The translations under genes and the position numbers were made by a program. A stretch of DNA of 64,000 bases. Origin: Penicillus capitatus. Lineage: Eukaryota; Chlorophyta. The stretch covers positions 62,001-126,000 of the forward strand of contig OZ287696.1 in NCBI GenBank assembly GCA_965649825.1. The letters run 5' to 3'. Under the pieces are notes generated by a model. It ran no database searches, was not told the DNA's origin, and worked only from the letters and a program-made list of their open reading frames with translations. This document shows, piece by piece, positions 1-11,690 of the stretch. Position 1 is the first letter of the stretch. Every line of letters starts with the position of its first letter.

Positions 1-123
1 GTTATTGTAACGCTACGTCTTTTTGGATCACAGAAGCGAGACCAATGAGTTCCTGTGGCAATGGATCCTGCGAAGCAAGCACATGCACATATGTCGCTTC
101 GGCAATGCTTTTGCCCAGCATAG

Positions 124-436
124 GATGGTGAACTCTGTCGAGATGGACTCGAGCACGAGTGCTGCCTCGTCGACTGCCCCATTATACAGCGCAGCTGTCC
201 ACGAAACGACGAGCAGCAACAGGTTGCTGTCCAGAACTGCCACGAAAGACGGGACAAGCTACAACAAAATGAGGTCTGTGTAGGAGTGTTCTGGAAATGG
301 ATTGTGTATCTATTCGTCGGGATCTTGTGCCTGTTGGGAGGGATTCACAGATGATACCTGTTCAGAATGTCGAGAGGGATACAAGGAATACCCAACACTC
401 GGAATCTGTCTGCCGTATAAAGAAGAGGCATCGAGT
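124..436 (+). CDS. Exons of a Cys-rich / EGF-like extracellular protein (partial)
   Basis: Two exons read in one frame. Exon 124-222 follows an AG acceptor and encodes a Cys-rich stretch (CRDGLEHECCLVDC). An inferred 61-nt intron (223-283, gt...tag) removes a frame break. The next exon encodes an EGF-like module starting ECSGNGLCIYSSGSCAC and continuing through CSECREGYKEYPTLGICLP. Cysteine spacing CxxxxxC...CxCxxGxxxxxCxxC is typical of EGF/laminin-type folds. A donor GT near 437 suggests more exons downstream, and the gene probably starts left of the window. Function is unknown; a secreted or receptor ectodomain is the inference. Confidence 0.5.
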
Positions 437-681
437 GTACGCATAGCGATGCCCGACACGAGTGAGAATTTTCGGTAGAGAGAAGAAGAGAGCGAGGCTC
501 CAAGTACGCCGCCAATGGAGTCTATAGCTATAGGAAGTAGGTTTGTTCACAATTCGCAAAGATATATCGTGATTCGGCGATTCTTTGACGCGACCAGGCG
601 AGGAGGCATTGCCCTCGGAAAGTTTGCCAGATGATAATCAGGTGGCCTCGGCTCCGTCACCCCTGGAAGAATCGTTAGGTA

Positions 682-2598
682 GTGAACAAACGATCTGCAG
701 TTTTCTTTTGCTTCCAGGAATTTTTTGAGTTAGATTCGGTGTCGGCGGTGTCGGCGGTAGCAGACGAATCTATTTCAGGTGTCGAGCACTTTCCCGCGAC
801 GTCGACTCCCTTGTTCGATGCTCCGGCAACAGCAACAGCACCTGCGTATGATGATGGCCTTGTCGAAGACAGCGAAGGCTCTGCTGCGTCGTTAGCATAC
901 CTAGCAGACGCACCAGCTTCAGTTGACGACGCGTATTGGGCCGAATGGAGTGGAGAGTCCGCAGTGGAGTTGGCTGCGTCATCCGTCAGTGACGGCCCAG
1001 AAGCCGTTCCATTCAGCGCCTCACGTAACTTTATTGGCATGGATAAAGACCACATCCCTGTGTGGTTTGGATGACGTTTAGCTGAAGTAGCCGCTGAAGC
1101 GCCGGCGGTGTTCGAACCTCTTCCACAGTGGAGAGAACTCGGACGGATATCGGAAGATCTATCCTTCGATAAAGGACCGTCCACGTCTTTCTCTATCTAC
1201 TTCGACAAAGCGGATAATACTCCGTACGTCGCATTCACCGTAATGGCCATGGCGGGTGATGTCTGTCCCCTGAAAATGCGATTTCTTAGGATCCCATGGA
1301 GGTGCTAGGAATCAACAGACCGACACTGATCTGGCTGAATGGCTCGCACTGGCAGATCGTCGGTAAACGCGGTCGGCTGGTTACATATGTGCTTGATTGG
1401 CACAGTCACCCTTTCTACGGCAATGTCAATTTCGTTGTATAGCAAGACCCACTATCGTGAACCATTAAATTGTCTGATTACAGGTCGAAAGAGGAGGCGA
1501 GCATCCCAAGAAATCATGGACGAGTTCGTTTACACTACTGAATTCTACCTGCTCCATAAGGTCCGCCGTCCTCTTCCCTGCTGCGCTTCCCTTGTCATCT
1601 GTTCGATAGGTATTTTGAAGAACCGTTGGACCGATGGATGGATTACCCCATTCCCTTTTCGTCTTTGACGCATCTACCATGCGAGGCGCAAGGAAACAGT
1701 TTTATGGATGACTACGACAGTGCGTCGGCAGAAGAATCAGTTGACACGATGTATGTTCTGTACTCCTCTTGGGAGGCAATGGACACGAAATCCGGCATTT
1801 ACAGCTTCAGAATCGCCGATGACGTCTTCACAAATCTGAACTTCGACGGTTATCTAGAGCCCACACGCTTCGTTGAATTTCAAAGAAATCCATTGTCTGG
1901 CAATATTTACGCAGTCGGACGACCCTGGTAACCTGCCTCTACTGCGACAAGAGAGACCTTGAAAAGGAAGGACTTTCAGGTCGGATGCGCTGAGTACGGG
2001 CTTCGGCGACTCGCCGTATCCGCATGTCTATTTGTGGATCCCTGGATCGAGTAGTTGGATCAATGCGACACGCCTAAGCGGTGGCGAGAAGACAGGATAT
2101 GTCTATTTCTACGCCCTCTCTTTCTTCCCAAACGGACGTCCCGTCGTCGCATATATCTTGACATCCGATAAGGAAACCATACACTTGATGACTTACGATG
2201 AAGACACGGGTCAGTGGACAGATGGGCCGTCTATTACGCGAGCAGACCTTCCGATCGACGAGGATGTGTTTCGAATGTATTGGGACGGTGAGGAATGGCC
2301 GCCGCCTTTTCGGTATGGGATCGGGGCCCTACTCGTAGGCATGAAGTTTGCCCGAGACATCACAGGCAATGTTTATCTCTACTTTAAGACACATCGTCGA
2401 CGAGATCCGTGGCCAGACAGGACCTTCGCAGCGAAGCTATGGATATTTGCCTTTACCGGGTCGGACATGCATTCCTACAAAGTTTACCTCACTCTCGACG
2501 ACATCTATGGCACGCATACGACTCTTCACAATAACCACTTCGAAGATCGATCTCTTGGACATCTCGCCTTCGATCTGTACAGTAAGCACGTCTGCTAG
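682..2598 (+). CDS. Probable multi-exon extracellular protein, unrecognised family
   Basis: Several plus-strand open stretches look like exons of one gene. 682-1074 is an acidic Ser/Ala/Asp-rich linker. 1108-1300 contains SFSIYFDKADNTPYVAFTVM. 1310-1440 reads LIWLNGSHWQIVG. 1690-1930 contains MYVLYSSWEAMDTKSGIYSF. 2032-2598 contains FPNGRPVVAYILTSDKETI. The repeated pattern of a short beta stretch with VAY/VAF, an Asp-rich turn and an aromatic strand resembles blades of a beta-propeller, but no family was recognised. It may be the continuation of the EGF-like exons at 124-436. Exact exon joins were not resolved. Confidence 0.4.
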
Positions 2599-3111
2599 TG
2601 AGCTCCTTCGCATGAACAGTATGTCATAGATCTACCGCATTATGCTTTCTGCAAAGAGGCTTACTGGATATCGTGGTTCGGCCGGTTGCGGGACATTGTG
2701 GTAGAACGGGATCATCCCAACCGCTGTGTTCCTGCGATTTTTCGATATTCGACTGTGTAATGACATCTGCCTTGCCGCGAGATGACCGATGCGATTACCG
2801 TTTCTCCTGCCGCGTCTATTTTTGCTGTCCTTTCGACTGACGACTCCGTTAGGTAACTACAGGAAAAAAGGTCGGCGCAGAAGGGTGTTCATTACTGCCA
2901 TCCATCTATGTAACAGTCGAGAATCTCCAGAAGACGGGGGTTCCTTCAACATCACCTCGGGTGCAACCAAAACTTGCATTAATTCGCTAGTTCATCTCCA
3001 AGTTAACGTTGTAATCGTTACTTTAACACGGACACAGATAAGATGCCACCAATAGATAACAATCTAAATACTGCGGGTTGACTTCGCAACTACCCGGCGT
3101 ACTACACAACC

Positions 3112-3128
3112 AAAAACTGCAATGAGAG
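3112..3128. repeat. Target-site duplication, left copy (LINE)
   Basis: aaaaactgcaatgagag, matching 4253-4269 at 16 of 17 positions. It borders the 3' end of the minus-strand LINE. Confidence 0.8.
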
Positions 3129-4252
3129 AGAGAGAAATTCTTAAATCCAGGGGGGCGGACAGCACGCTGCCTAAACAACACGGCCATATCAGCAAAGGCA
3201 TATTGCCCTTCATCGGGTGTGCCGAGTGCCAGCGTCGCCTGCGGAATGTTGCCCTTGGTCCCCTGGTGGTTAGTACAGCATGCTCTATCAGGATTGTTTA
3301 ACATTGTTTGATGGGTTCAGGGCAGGGTCAGGTCAAATCGATAGTCTTCTGTTTATTCTCTTTGAGTATGTGGACGATGTCTTTATAGTACGTTACGAAG
3401 CTGTGGTAGAGTCGGCCTTCCTGGACCAGTGCGCCTATCTCCTCTGATGGTAGTTCGTCTTGGTAGAACAGCTGTCTTCGTTTCTCTCTTAAGCCTTCGC
3501 ATCGGAGGACGTGGTCTCTTGTTTCTTGTTGTTTCCCGCACCCTCTGCATATGTCATTGTCTATTTCGGCTCCCTTTTATCGGCGGTATTCCAGTGTTGG
3601 CAGGTGTCCTGAGAGTACTTGATGGACTCGTGAGGCGTCGGCTCTCGTCCATGTCGTTGCTTGGAACTACGGTTATCTGGCTTTGCATCGTTTCCAGCCT
3701 GTAGCTTTCAGTTGATTTGATTTCTCCACTGTCTTCCATTGGCGGTCTGCTCTGCGTTCTATGAATTCTTTTATTTCCTTCACGTAGGTGTCTTTCTTTA
3801 TCCTCGATTGAATGGTTTGAGCTATGTCCAGCTCTTGTTTCCGTCGATCGGTTCTGCTCGTTTCTTTCTCCATCATTTGTCCGAGTTCGGCTCTGAGTAA
3901 ACTTAATGGAGTACAGTGAGTGGTCGGTTCCGGTGTACGGTGAGGTTCTTCTTCTCTCACTGCCGCTTGGGGTGCTGTCCTGAGGAGAGTCTCAGTGGCT
4001 AGTTCGCTGAGTGGTGTGATGTGGGCTAGTGCCGTGGCGATATCCATTGATGTTGTTCTGTCTAGGCCCGCTATTGTTAGGCCCGCTAATCTTGATATGC
4101 GGTCTATTCTTTTGGCGCCTTCTTGGGTCTTGAGACTGGTAATCCAAATCTCAGCTCCGTACAGTATTACCGGCTCGAGACAGGGTTTGTAGAGGTTTCT
4201 GAGTACTGTCGGGGCTATTCGCCAGTATGCCTTCGCCATCTTTCTGATAATG
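3129..4252 (-). mobile_element. 5'-truncated LINE (non-LTR retrotransposon), 3' end of ORF2
   Basis: The minus strand encodes the C-terminal part of a LINE ORF2, starting at the segment after the RT palm (LEPVILYGAEIW). It ends in a CCHC-type knuckle (CRGCGKQQETRDHVLRCEGL), matching the layout of the other LINE at 12216-14972. The frame is broken (stops and shifts around 3550-3700), so this copy is dead. It is flanked by an imperfect 17-bp direct repeat, aaaaactgcaatgagag at 3112-3128 and aaaaactgcagtgagag at 4253-4269. That is a target-site duplication and fixes both ends. Endonuclease and RT core are missing, as expected for 5' truncation during target-primed reverse transcription. Confidence 0.85.
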
Positions 4253-4269
4253 AAAAACTGCAGTGAGAG
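4253..4269. repeat. Target-site duplication, right copy (LINE)
   Basis: aaaaactgcagtgagag, the partner of 3112-3128. It lies at the truncation point of the LINE reading frame. Confidence 0.8.
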
Positions 4270-6460
4270 TGGCCAATAGACATACCAACACAACGGGATG
4301 TTTGTTAATGTTGGCCGTAGAAAAGGATGCGTATCTTGAAGCACAACAACGTAATTCACGGGATCATTATTAGTTTACTCAAGATGATGGTTCCATTTTG
4401 TACTCTTCCGCCAGCGTGTTGTGCATTGTATTGGTAGTAGACTTATATATGTACGCCACGGCAAGTTCGGGTCACAGCTCGAGCAAATATGGCATCATAG
4501 GATCACAAAAAAGTCAAACGGTTCATAACACATACAAACATTAGGTCGTTGATGGTCTAACGTTTGCCAATTTAGATTACCGAATCAAAGTAACTATGAG
4601 TTGTAATGAGAAGAGCTATCAGCTTCAGTAAACAAAATTCAGTGTCCGTCGCCTATGTCAAGTCTTTTGCATTTCGAATTCGGAAAAATTCACACATTCC
4701 AAATCAAGTAGGAGATTGGGCCATTCGAAAGGACCGCGATTAAAGTAATACGTTTTAGTAAAGGAGCCTGGTTTTGGGCTTTTTGATAAAGATTCGCCAA
4801 AAGAACTAAGATAGGAGATTATTTCCTTAGAAGAATGTCGGAGGTGTTCTTAACATGAGTTTTCGATATATCTACTATAGTTTTATCCAATAGCCCGTCT
4901 AAACCCCTTCGCCTACCACATCGCTAGTATTTTCTCATCATGGTTTATGGAACACGAACATGGCCACTAACTGTGGTGCAAGTTTTACGGAAGTTTCGAA
5001 TCCGGTGCTTTAGAAGTTTAGTGAGGACGTTAAGGTGTGAGAAGACATTCGTGAGAATGTGTGTTTTATCTAAGAGAACGAATGTTGGAAATACTCGTTC
5101 TCTGTTTGAAGGACTTATTGAACCTCATAAAGAAGAAAGGTATTTGTTTCTCAAACCACAAAGCAACTGACGACACAGTTATCTACTTTTCCGTTCATCC
5201 CTTTCATTAGAGACTACCTCATAGTCCCCATAAGTCTAAACCTTATAGTGAGTGACACGACAAAACCCTGCTAAGAATTCACAAGAAGGTAGATTGAGTT
5301 TTTCGGAAGAAAGTGCGGATCCAAAACCGCACAAATATCAACCGAACGTGGAGTTCGTTTGTAATATCGCCAACCACACTTACTCTATATGGCCATGTTC
5401 TCTATTCCTTTGGAGCATTCTCTCCTTTTGTAAACCCATCGAACGCTGTCGCGTTGTCGGTTGACGACGAAGGCTTATAGCTTACAGAAGACTGTCAGAC
5501 AATGAAAGGTCGAGGTTAAATACCCGAGGAACGAACTAACAGGTAACATCAAGTGTTCCTGGGCCACTCGTTGGTCCACTGCGCTGAGCTGGGCATTACG
5601 TAACTGTGACAACGCTTGCTTTAATTGCTGTTTAGATGGTCTTTGCAATACCGAAAGGAAGTTTAATAACAACATACCAACAGCATCTTCTCAAATCTTT
5701 CTCGAATAAATAGGGACATGAGAGTTTACCTGTTTGTATAATAAATCCGGTCAATATAACATGTCAGGCTTTCGCAACCTCGTGTCTAGTGTTTCGATCT
5801 CCCTGGATCTTTAACCACACCCACTATCTATCATCAAGTCCTCTATTTCTTTTCGAATAATCTTCTTTTGCAAGCTCATCGAATGCTGGTTTTAATTGCT
5901 ATTTAATGGTTCTTGCAATATCAAAAGGAAGTCTGTTAACAACATGCCAACAGCAACTTCCCAACTCTTTTTCAAACAAATCAGGAAAGTTTTATGTCTC
6001 TGTAATCAATGAATGGATGTAACATGTTATGTTTTCGCCTTCTGATTCGCGGAGATTTGATGATCACTCATCTCAGGGTTGCACAGCTCTGTGGCACCGG
6101 TATTTGCGGCACAAAGTTCTAGGACGGTCTCGTCAAGTTTGTTCGGTCGATAACATTTGTCGGCCCACGACATCCCGCCCTGCTCTACGTGGAGCTTCGA
6201 CGCAGCGGAAAGTGAGACGACAGAATTCGCGAATAATTGTTACATAGGGCCGGACGCTCAATGCATGCGTCCGACGCGACGTCTGTATTCAACCGCCTCG
6301 ACAACGTTCTCTGCGATTTCCTCGATCTGTTAGAACATGGAACGTCACAGTCAACTGACGTGACGTTCCATACAGATACGATGTACCAACGCACCTGTGA
6401 GTATACCTATCGCCGAGATTTCCACGGCGATGGGACTGCCTAGTAAGGAAGGGGCACGTT
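4270..6460. other. Gene-free stretch with a degenerate dispersed duplication
   Basis: No supportable coding region; ORFs here are short, lack family signals and are AT-rich. A roughly 100-bp segment at 5611-5725 recurs at 5889-5990 (shared words include ttaattgct, ttgcaata and caacagca). The preceding 25-30 bp are also related (5431-5460 versus 5867-5888). This indicates an old tandem or dispersed duplication of noncoding sequence. Confidence 0.5.
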
Positions 6461-6465
6461 GGTGA

Positions 6466-7276
6466 GGGGACGCTTGCTGTCTTGTCAGAAGGGACCCTTG
6501 GGCTTCACGGGACGCTTTTCTCTGGTCATGGAAGTACGATGACTCATCTGCCTAGAATGTCACATCACTTAGACTGAACAAAAGGCTTAGGATTCGCGGT
6601 GTTTTGCTTCTTGTTTGTTGTTGTAAATCCTTTTTGTCTCGACCTTCCCTGTCGCTCTTGTCGCCAAGCCCTCATTGGAAAAGTGACTCCATCGGGGCCA
6701 AGGGGTCGGCTGTGAGAAGGGACGCTTGTTGTCATGTCACGGGGGCTCTGTTCTAGGAAAGGGTCCTTTTCTCTGGCTTCGCATTCGAGGTGACTCAACT
6801 ACCTAGAAGGTCATGTCATCAAGGCGGGTATAAAAGGGGGGCATTCTGAGACCTTTTTGTAAGCTTTTTCTTTTGTTCGGGCCCGCTCTGGCTAACAGTG
6901 ACGCTGAGTACAACATCCCGCGAGCGACTGTCCCATACGCACCGCTCTACCCGACTTTCCAAGAACGCCTTAACCGCTTTCGCCAAGGAGAGTCGTCGGA
7001 TCTACACCAACGAGGCGCAGAGCGCGTCATCGACAACGTTGGACTATACGACACCTAGCGGAATTCTGAGGACCGAGGCATCGACTTCGTGGCTTTCGCT
7101 CCCGAAGACCTTGTGACCCCGGGCCTTCTGAGACGTATCTCGGAGAAGAGGAGCCAGTAGACCCACCGACCGGCGACAATACCCGTCGTCCGATTCGTTT
7201 CTATCAGTTGCCTCGACGCGCCCAGACCTCTCGCGACACCCCTCGGTCCTAACAGATCCAATTTCCATTCGTCTTG
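6466..7276 (+). mobile_element. LTR-like promoter block with short gag-like ORF (copy 1)
   Basis: Two imperfect copies of a ~110-bp unit (6466-6570 and 6713-6825) share a GGGACGCTTG start, TTTTCTCTGG and CCTAGAA..GTCA. They are followed by a strong TATA box, tataaaagggggg, at 6829-6841. An ORF downstream (6873-7058) encodes SRATVPYAPLYP-like residues and QRGAERVIDNVGLYD. It is paralogous to an ORF in the block at 10690-11200, which has RATVRYPPLYQ and QRGADRVVHNAGLFD. The order promoter, TATA, leader ORF fits the 5' end of an LTR retroelement. No polymerase follows here. Confidence 0.55.
6829..6841 (+). promoter_or_regulatory. TATA box of LTR-like block 1
   Basis: tataaaagggggg. The same box, with a GTCACATCA-like word about 15-25 bp upstream, recurs at 10822 and 16752. 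Confidence 0.6.
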
Positions 7277-8512
7277 CGACGTCAAACGTGGCCGAAAGCT
7301 CAACTCCGTAGAGAATTAATTCTTCCTGCGCATGTTGTTCTGATGGGATACAAAACGGAGAACATTTAGAGAATGAACATTAAAACGGACGCGCATTATC
7401 ACAGATATGTAACTGCGACGACCCTGTACGTTTTCACGAACGAACAGCCTGTTGGTCCGCTGGCTGATCAAGCGAAGAAGTCTTAGGCGACGGTTTGAAG
7501 GCCGTCAGGACTGGTCGCTTGAACGTGAGGAAGCAGTCAGCGACGGTTAAGAGAGCGCTCGAGAGGGTCGAGAAATGACCGAAGTAGGGTGAAAGTCGAG
7601 AATTGGCAAGTATCCAGAGTTCAAGTCTGGGTGACGTGTATTCTCAGAATGGTGGAAAAACGTCACTGTCATCTGTGAACACTTAGACACTCGCCAAAAA
7701 TCTCAGAAACTGGTGGAATTCGATGATTGCTGAGGTCGCAGCGACGTCGAGTTTAGCGCTGCAAATGACCTGCGAGGTGCAAGCGACGTCGAGTTCTGAG
7801 CCGAAAGTCTGAGGCGACGGACGATGCTGTAACCCTGAGTGATCAGCCTGGATTACAGAAAAGGGCGAGGAAAGCGTGGCAGTCAGTTGACGTGACGAAA
7901 TGGACAGTCAACGCGCTGAGAAGAAGACGCAGCCAGTGGTAAAAGCTTGAAGATGCAGCGTCGCAGTGAGGCGAAGACATGAAATTGAGGTGTCGCCAAG
8001 AGGCGACGTAAGACGCGAATTTAGTGTGTGTAACTAAGAAAAACGCAAATGAAACGGACAACATGGGCATATAGAATAAGAACTTTAGGGGCAAGTTTCG
8101 GTTTAAAAGCTTTCGGTGTTGCGTGCATATTCTGTCGATCGAGTCGCTTTGCGCTGCTAACGACTACAAGCGTAATCCCGCTGCCGTGCTGACGATTTTG
8201 GCCTGTTTTTCAGTGCCAATTCTGCCCCATCGTCGCATAGTACTGCAGAAAACCAACACAGCCTACCGCGAACACGCGTTCCTTTACCGTTTCAAGCGAA
8301 TCACACATCAATGTGCCGTTCTTTGACTTTTTTAAAGACACCAAGCGTTCGCAAAATCGTTGGATTCGTTCTTGCCAGCAGCAGCAGTTGCGATACCTTG
8401 ATATCACATCATATCATCGTGCCTTTCATCAATAAAACTAAGAGTGCCTGCGGACACCGATTGCATTTCTGGAGTTTTTTGCGATCATAATACAGTTTGA
8501 GGGACGCACGAT
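7277..8512 (+). repeat. Unknown dispersed repeat, long copy
   Basis: The left end (ttgcgacgtcaaacgtggcc) and the last ~200 bp (8320-8512, ending gggacgcacgat) match both halves of 17263-17527 in the same orientation. The ~1 kb middle is absent from the short copy. The middle holds no convincing gene. It does contain a local duplication around gcgacgtcgagtt (near 7740 and 7786). The copies could be LTRs of a large element or two insertions of one noncoding repeat. Confidence 0.65.
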
Positions 8513-8530
8513 ACAGGAGAGCTGTCCCTT

Positions 8531-9127
8531 TTGCCTCTTTTAAGGATTCTCATGGAGCGGTGCCCTCCGGCGCACAAGACACGACGTCGTTCACCACATC
8601 CAGGTCGTTTTTTGGCATCAAATACCCCACCGGATGTCCCGAAGGACCACCATCAGTCTCGGGAGTTCGTCGGGCAACGAGATCTCGGTGCTCAGCCCAT
8701 TGGGTTCATAGAATCGAAGCTAGATGCTGTAGTGAGTCATCGCTGGATGTTGACCTTGGCAATTGGCTTAGCGTTTGTGATCTGTGACATGGACAAGGTG
8801 AGATTAAGATGCGACAAAGATAGTGAGAAAGTGTGATGTAGTGTAGAGTGGGCGGTGAGAAAGTTCTGTTAGTGGGGGTGGCGCTGTGGTCCTTGGGGAC
8901 ATTTCTGGCACCGTCTGCGACACACGTCGGCTTCCTCACGCTATGCGCTTCCCGCGTCTTGGTACATCTCACTCTCCAAAAGAGTGAGATCAAGCATGTT
9001 GGATGGACAGGTGGGTTTAGCAGAAGGACTGGCGCCTTCTGCTGCCACATGTGTGTTGTCAAAACAGGTTCCGACATCATCAGAGCGTTCACGGGCCGTG
9101 TCCACCGTCTTCGGAGGATTGGATCTG
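8531..9127 (+). pseudogene. Plastid-type anion transporter fragment (SLC17/ANTR-like MFS)
   Basis: Exon 8531-8799 has a transit-like N-terminus and then HRWMLTLAIGLAFVICDMDK, matching the first helix of plant/algal SLC17 anion transporters (consensus ...NMDRVNMS). After an intron the frame resumes at GGEKVLLVGVALWSLGTF, helices 2-3. An intron at 8962-9010 leads to VGLAEGLAPSAATCVLSKQ and FGGLDLG. About 50 residues expected between DMDK and GGEKV (the VNMS... to PGG..AD block) are absent, and nothing homologous follows FGGLDLG. This is a deleted, truncated relic. An intact protein would be a 12-helix phosphate/anion carrier in the plastid envelope. Introns are retained, so it was not copied from mRNA. 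Confidence 0.65.
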
Positions 9128-10689
9128 GGTTGTACCTGCCTTTTCACGACAGTGCCTGATGTGACTTTATTGATGCAGAGCCGTCCAAATTGATCTTCAT
9201 CTCGAAGACGGTCAATACCACGTGCCTCTGGATGGAATTCATCGTAATGTCCGCGAGCACGATCCAATTCCTTTCCCCACAAACTCCACAGATCCTGACA
9301 TCACACATTCTCACTTTCCTCTCAGCTTCCCATCTCACACCCAACAATGTCACTCGTGCCAGTCTCCTTGCTGGCTCTTGTGGGGCTTGAACAAACAGGC
9401 TGCACTTGGGACATCTCTCCAGATTCCGCTTGTGCACGGCATCAGCCCTCAGTCGCATCAACGGCAGTCCCTGGAGTACCACCACTTCACAAAATCTTGC
9501 CTCCTTCGTGCTCAACCGAAATCATACATCTGAGTCAAGGACGTAGGCGACATAGGTGCAAAGGGGAGCGCCGTCTTGTGTCGGGGTCGACAGTGTTCCG
9601 TGGTGGACAGTACTGACAACGGTCTTGGCCGTTTCGCCGATGGAAGGCGTGGCGAACCTTCGCACACGAGTACACGGTCTGGCGTGTGTCGGCAGCACTG
9701 TCAACGCACGCTTTTCCGCCGGAGTGTCGTACAACGCCTCACTCGTCGATCTTGATCGTCTACTTCTGTCCGGCGTCGAAAATGAAGCGCCTAACGCGCT
9801 GCGTCATACCAATCACACGACCCACACTCTCTGTCTATCGCATGAACACGCATACCATTCCTATACCACGCAGATCTTCGGCCAAGAATCGACCACCATT
9901 ATGTCCCTCATCATCTCTGGCGACGCCAGATCAAGAGCGCGCCGAAAGTGAGAGGTTGATGAGAATGCGCGAGAGAGAAGAGAGTGAGTGATTTGCAGAT
10001 GTGGAGAATAAGGCAGAGGTGGGTGAGATGCAGAGGACGAAGGTGCTGATTGCCAGAGCTGGGGTTACAGGATTGGCGACTGCTTTGGGTTTATTGAAAC
10101 AAGGATTCGACGTCGTGATATTCGAACGAAATCTGACGGCGATCCGAGGCGAAGGAAAATACAGAGGGCTTATTCAAGTGTGATCTCTGTTGCTTTGATT
10201 GTATCGGATGCATGCATCAATGATGTGACAGATCCAGAGCAATGCCTTGGCTGCTTTGGAGGCGATCAATGCCGAAATGGCAGAGGAGGTCTTCGAACAG
10301 GGGATGGTCACAGGAGATCGTATCAATGGACTTTGTGATGGCTTGACTGGAGAATGGTATGTGAAGTTCGATACCTTCACACCAGCAGCCGTAAACGGAT
10401 TGCCTGTCACACGTGTCATCAACACGGTCACGCTTCAAGTGCGAAAAAAGAGTGAGAAGTGAGTGAGATTGATACGTCATGGCAGGAGATCCTGGCACGA
10501 CATGTGAAGAAATGGTCGGATCGAGGAGAGGGAGTGATCTGTGAAGACTGTCACGTCGTCGGGTACGAAGAGAGGGAAGCTGTCGGGAAGGTGGCCATTG
10601 TTGGCGAGATGGTGATGGGACGGCGCATTGATGGGGGCATGATGGAGCGAACACGGAGAAGGAAGGCGATTGAGGGGACTGTCTGGCTG

Positions 10690-11200
10690 ACGATGGGTGC
10701 ACGGCGCCAAAGGGCAGTCAGGGTCTTGTCAGAGGGGGCCTTAGTCGTTGGAGGGTCCTGATTCTCTGGCTCGGGACGAGGGGTGACTCGTCGGTTTAGA
10801 GGGTCACATCACCTGAGCAGGTTAAAAGGGGGGCAAACTTTGGGTCTGGAGCTTCCGTTGTAAGAGTTTGTTCGGTGTTTGGAGCCCGGACATTCAGTCT
10901 GGCAGACGACGAGAGACAATCGGTTTCGCGTGCGACCGTTCGGTATCCGCCGTTATACCAGAACCCTCTGTTCCTCGCGGCACTCGGACATTTTCGGGAG
11001 GCAGAGCGCCGGAGTATCGACGCCACTGATCTGTTTCAGCGGGGCGCCGATCGGGTGGTTCATAACGCCGGGCTGTTTGATTCTCGACGTAGCTCGACCC
11101 AGGACGACCGACCCGAGCTCGTGGTAGAGGGCGGGCCATCAAATCTTGGGGTGGAAGTAGGGGAACAAGGCTTCACTACACGTGATAGCGGCCCCGTAGT
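10690..11200 (+). mobile_element. LTR-like promoter block with gag-like ORF (copy 2), inside ZEP
   Basis: Related to 6466-7060: the same order of GTCTTGTCAGAGGG, TTCTCTGGCTC, GGGTGACTCGTC, GGGTCACATCACC and a TATA-like box ttaaaagggggg at 10822-10833. An ORF from about 10875 follows, with RATVRYPPLYQ and QRGADRVVHNAGLFD, paralogous to the ORF of copy 1. Zeaxanthin epoxidase sequence lies on both sides (ends near 10620, resumes near 11205), so this block is an insertion in that gene. Confidence 0.6.
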
Positions 11201-11570
11201 GAGTCCGACGCGACAAGGCCGACAGCCATCGTTCTCGAAAACGGAGAAAGGCACGAAGGAGATCTCCTCGTCGGCGCAGACGGCATCTGGTCCAAAGCAC
11301 GGATCGCACTTTCGACCTCGCGCATTTCGCATGACTCTTTTGTGTCACTCAGATTCGGACACAACTCTTTGGACCGGCAGCACCGACCTATTCGCAGTAT
11401 ACATGCTACACTGGTGGCCGCGATGAATGCCGTTTCCTTACCTGCATACGGATGCCGACAACCCTCCAGACAGTGCCTCGGACATCGCCGACGCCCTGCT
11501 CTTCCTATCCGCCGGTTCTGCATCATCGTTCATACTGTCGCGTTACCTCTGTGCGAACCGCCGTCGTTTA

Positions 11571-11659
11571 CAGCCAGCGCCTCCAGCCGCTCCTCTTCCG
11601 CAGCCAGCGCCTCCAGCCGCTCCTCTTCCGCAGCCAGCGCCTCCAGCCGCTCCCCTGCT
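11571..11659. repeat. Minisatellite, three 30-bp units
   Basis: Unit begins cagccagcgcctccagccgc; two identical copies and a third that diverges at its end (ctcccctgct). It lies in the sequence separating two zeaxanthin epoxidase blocks. Confidence 0.85.
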
Positions 11660-11690
11660 CTTCGTCTCTTGCCACTCGGAATCCTGATGG

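Noticed and set aside
675-1184. Minus-strand 169-residue ORF
   Set aside because: Low-complexity Ser/Ala/Thr composition opposite an acidic plus-strand exon that fits better with neighbouring exons.
7277-8512. Terminal inverted repeats of a DNA transposon
   Set aside because: The two ends (ttgcgacgtc and gacgcacgat) are not inverted copies of each other, so no TIR could be shown.
9144-9515. Minus-strand ORF with CPKC and CGVC pairs, possible zinc ribbon
   Set aside because: No family could be named, it overlaps the anion-transporter relic region, and plus-strand splicing logic also runs through it; it may be a shadow.
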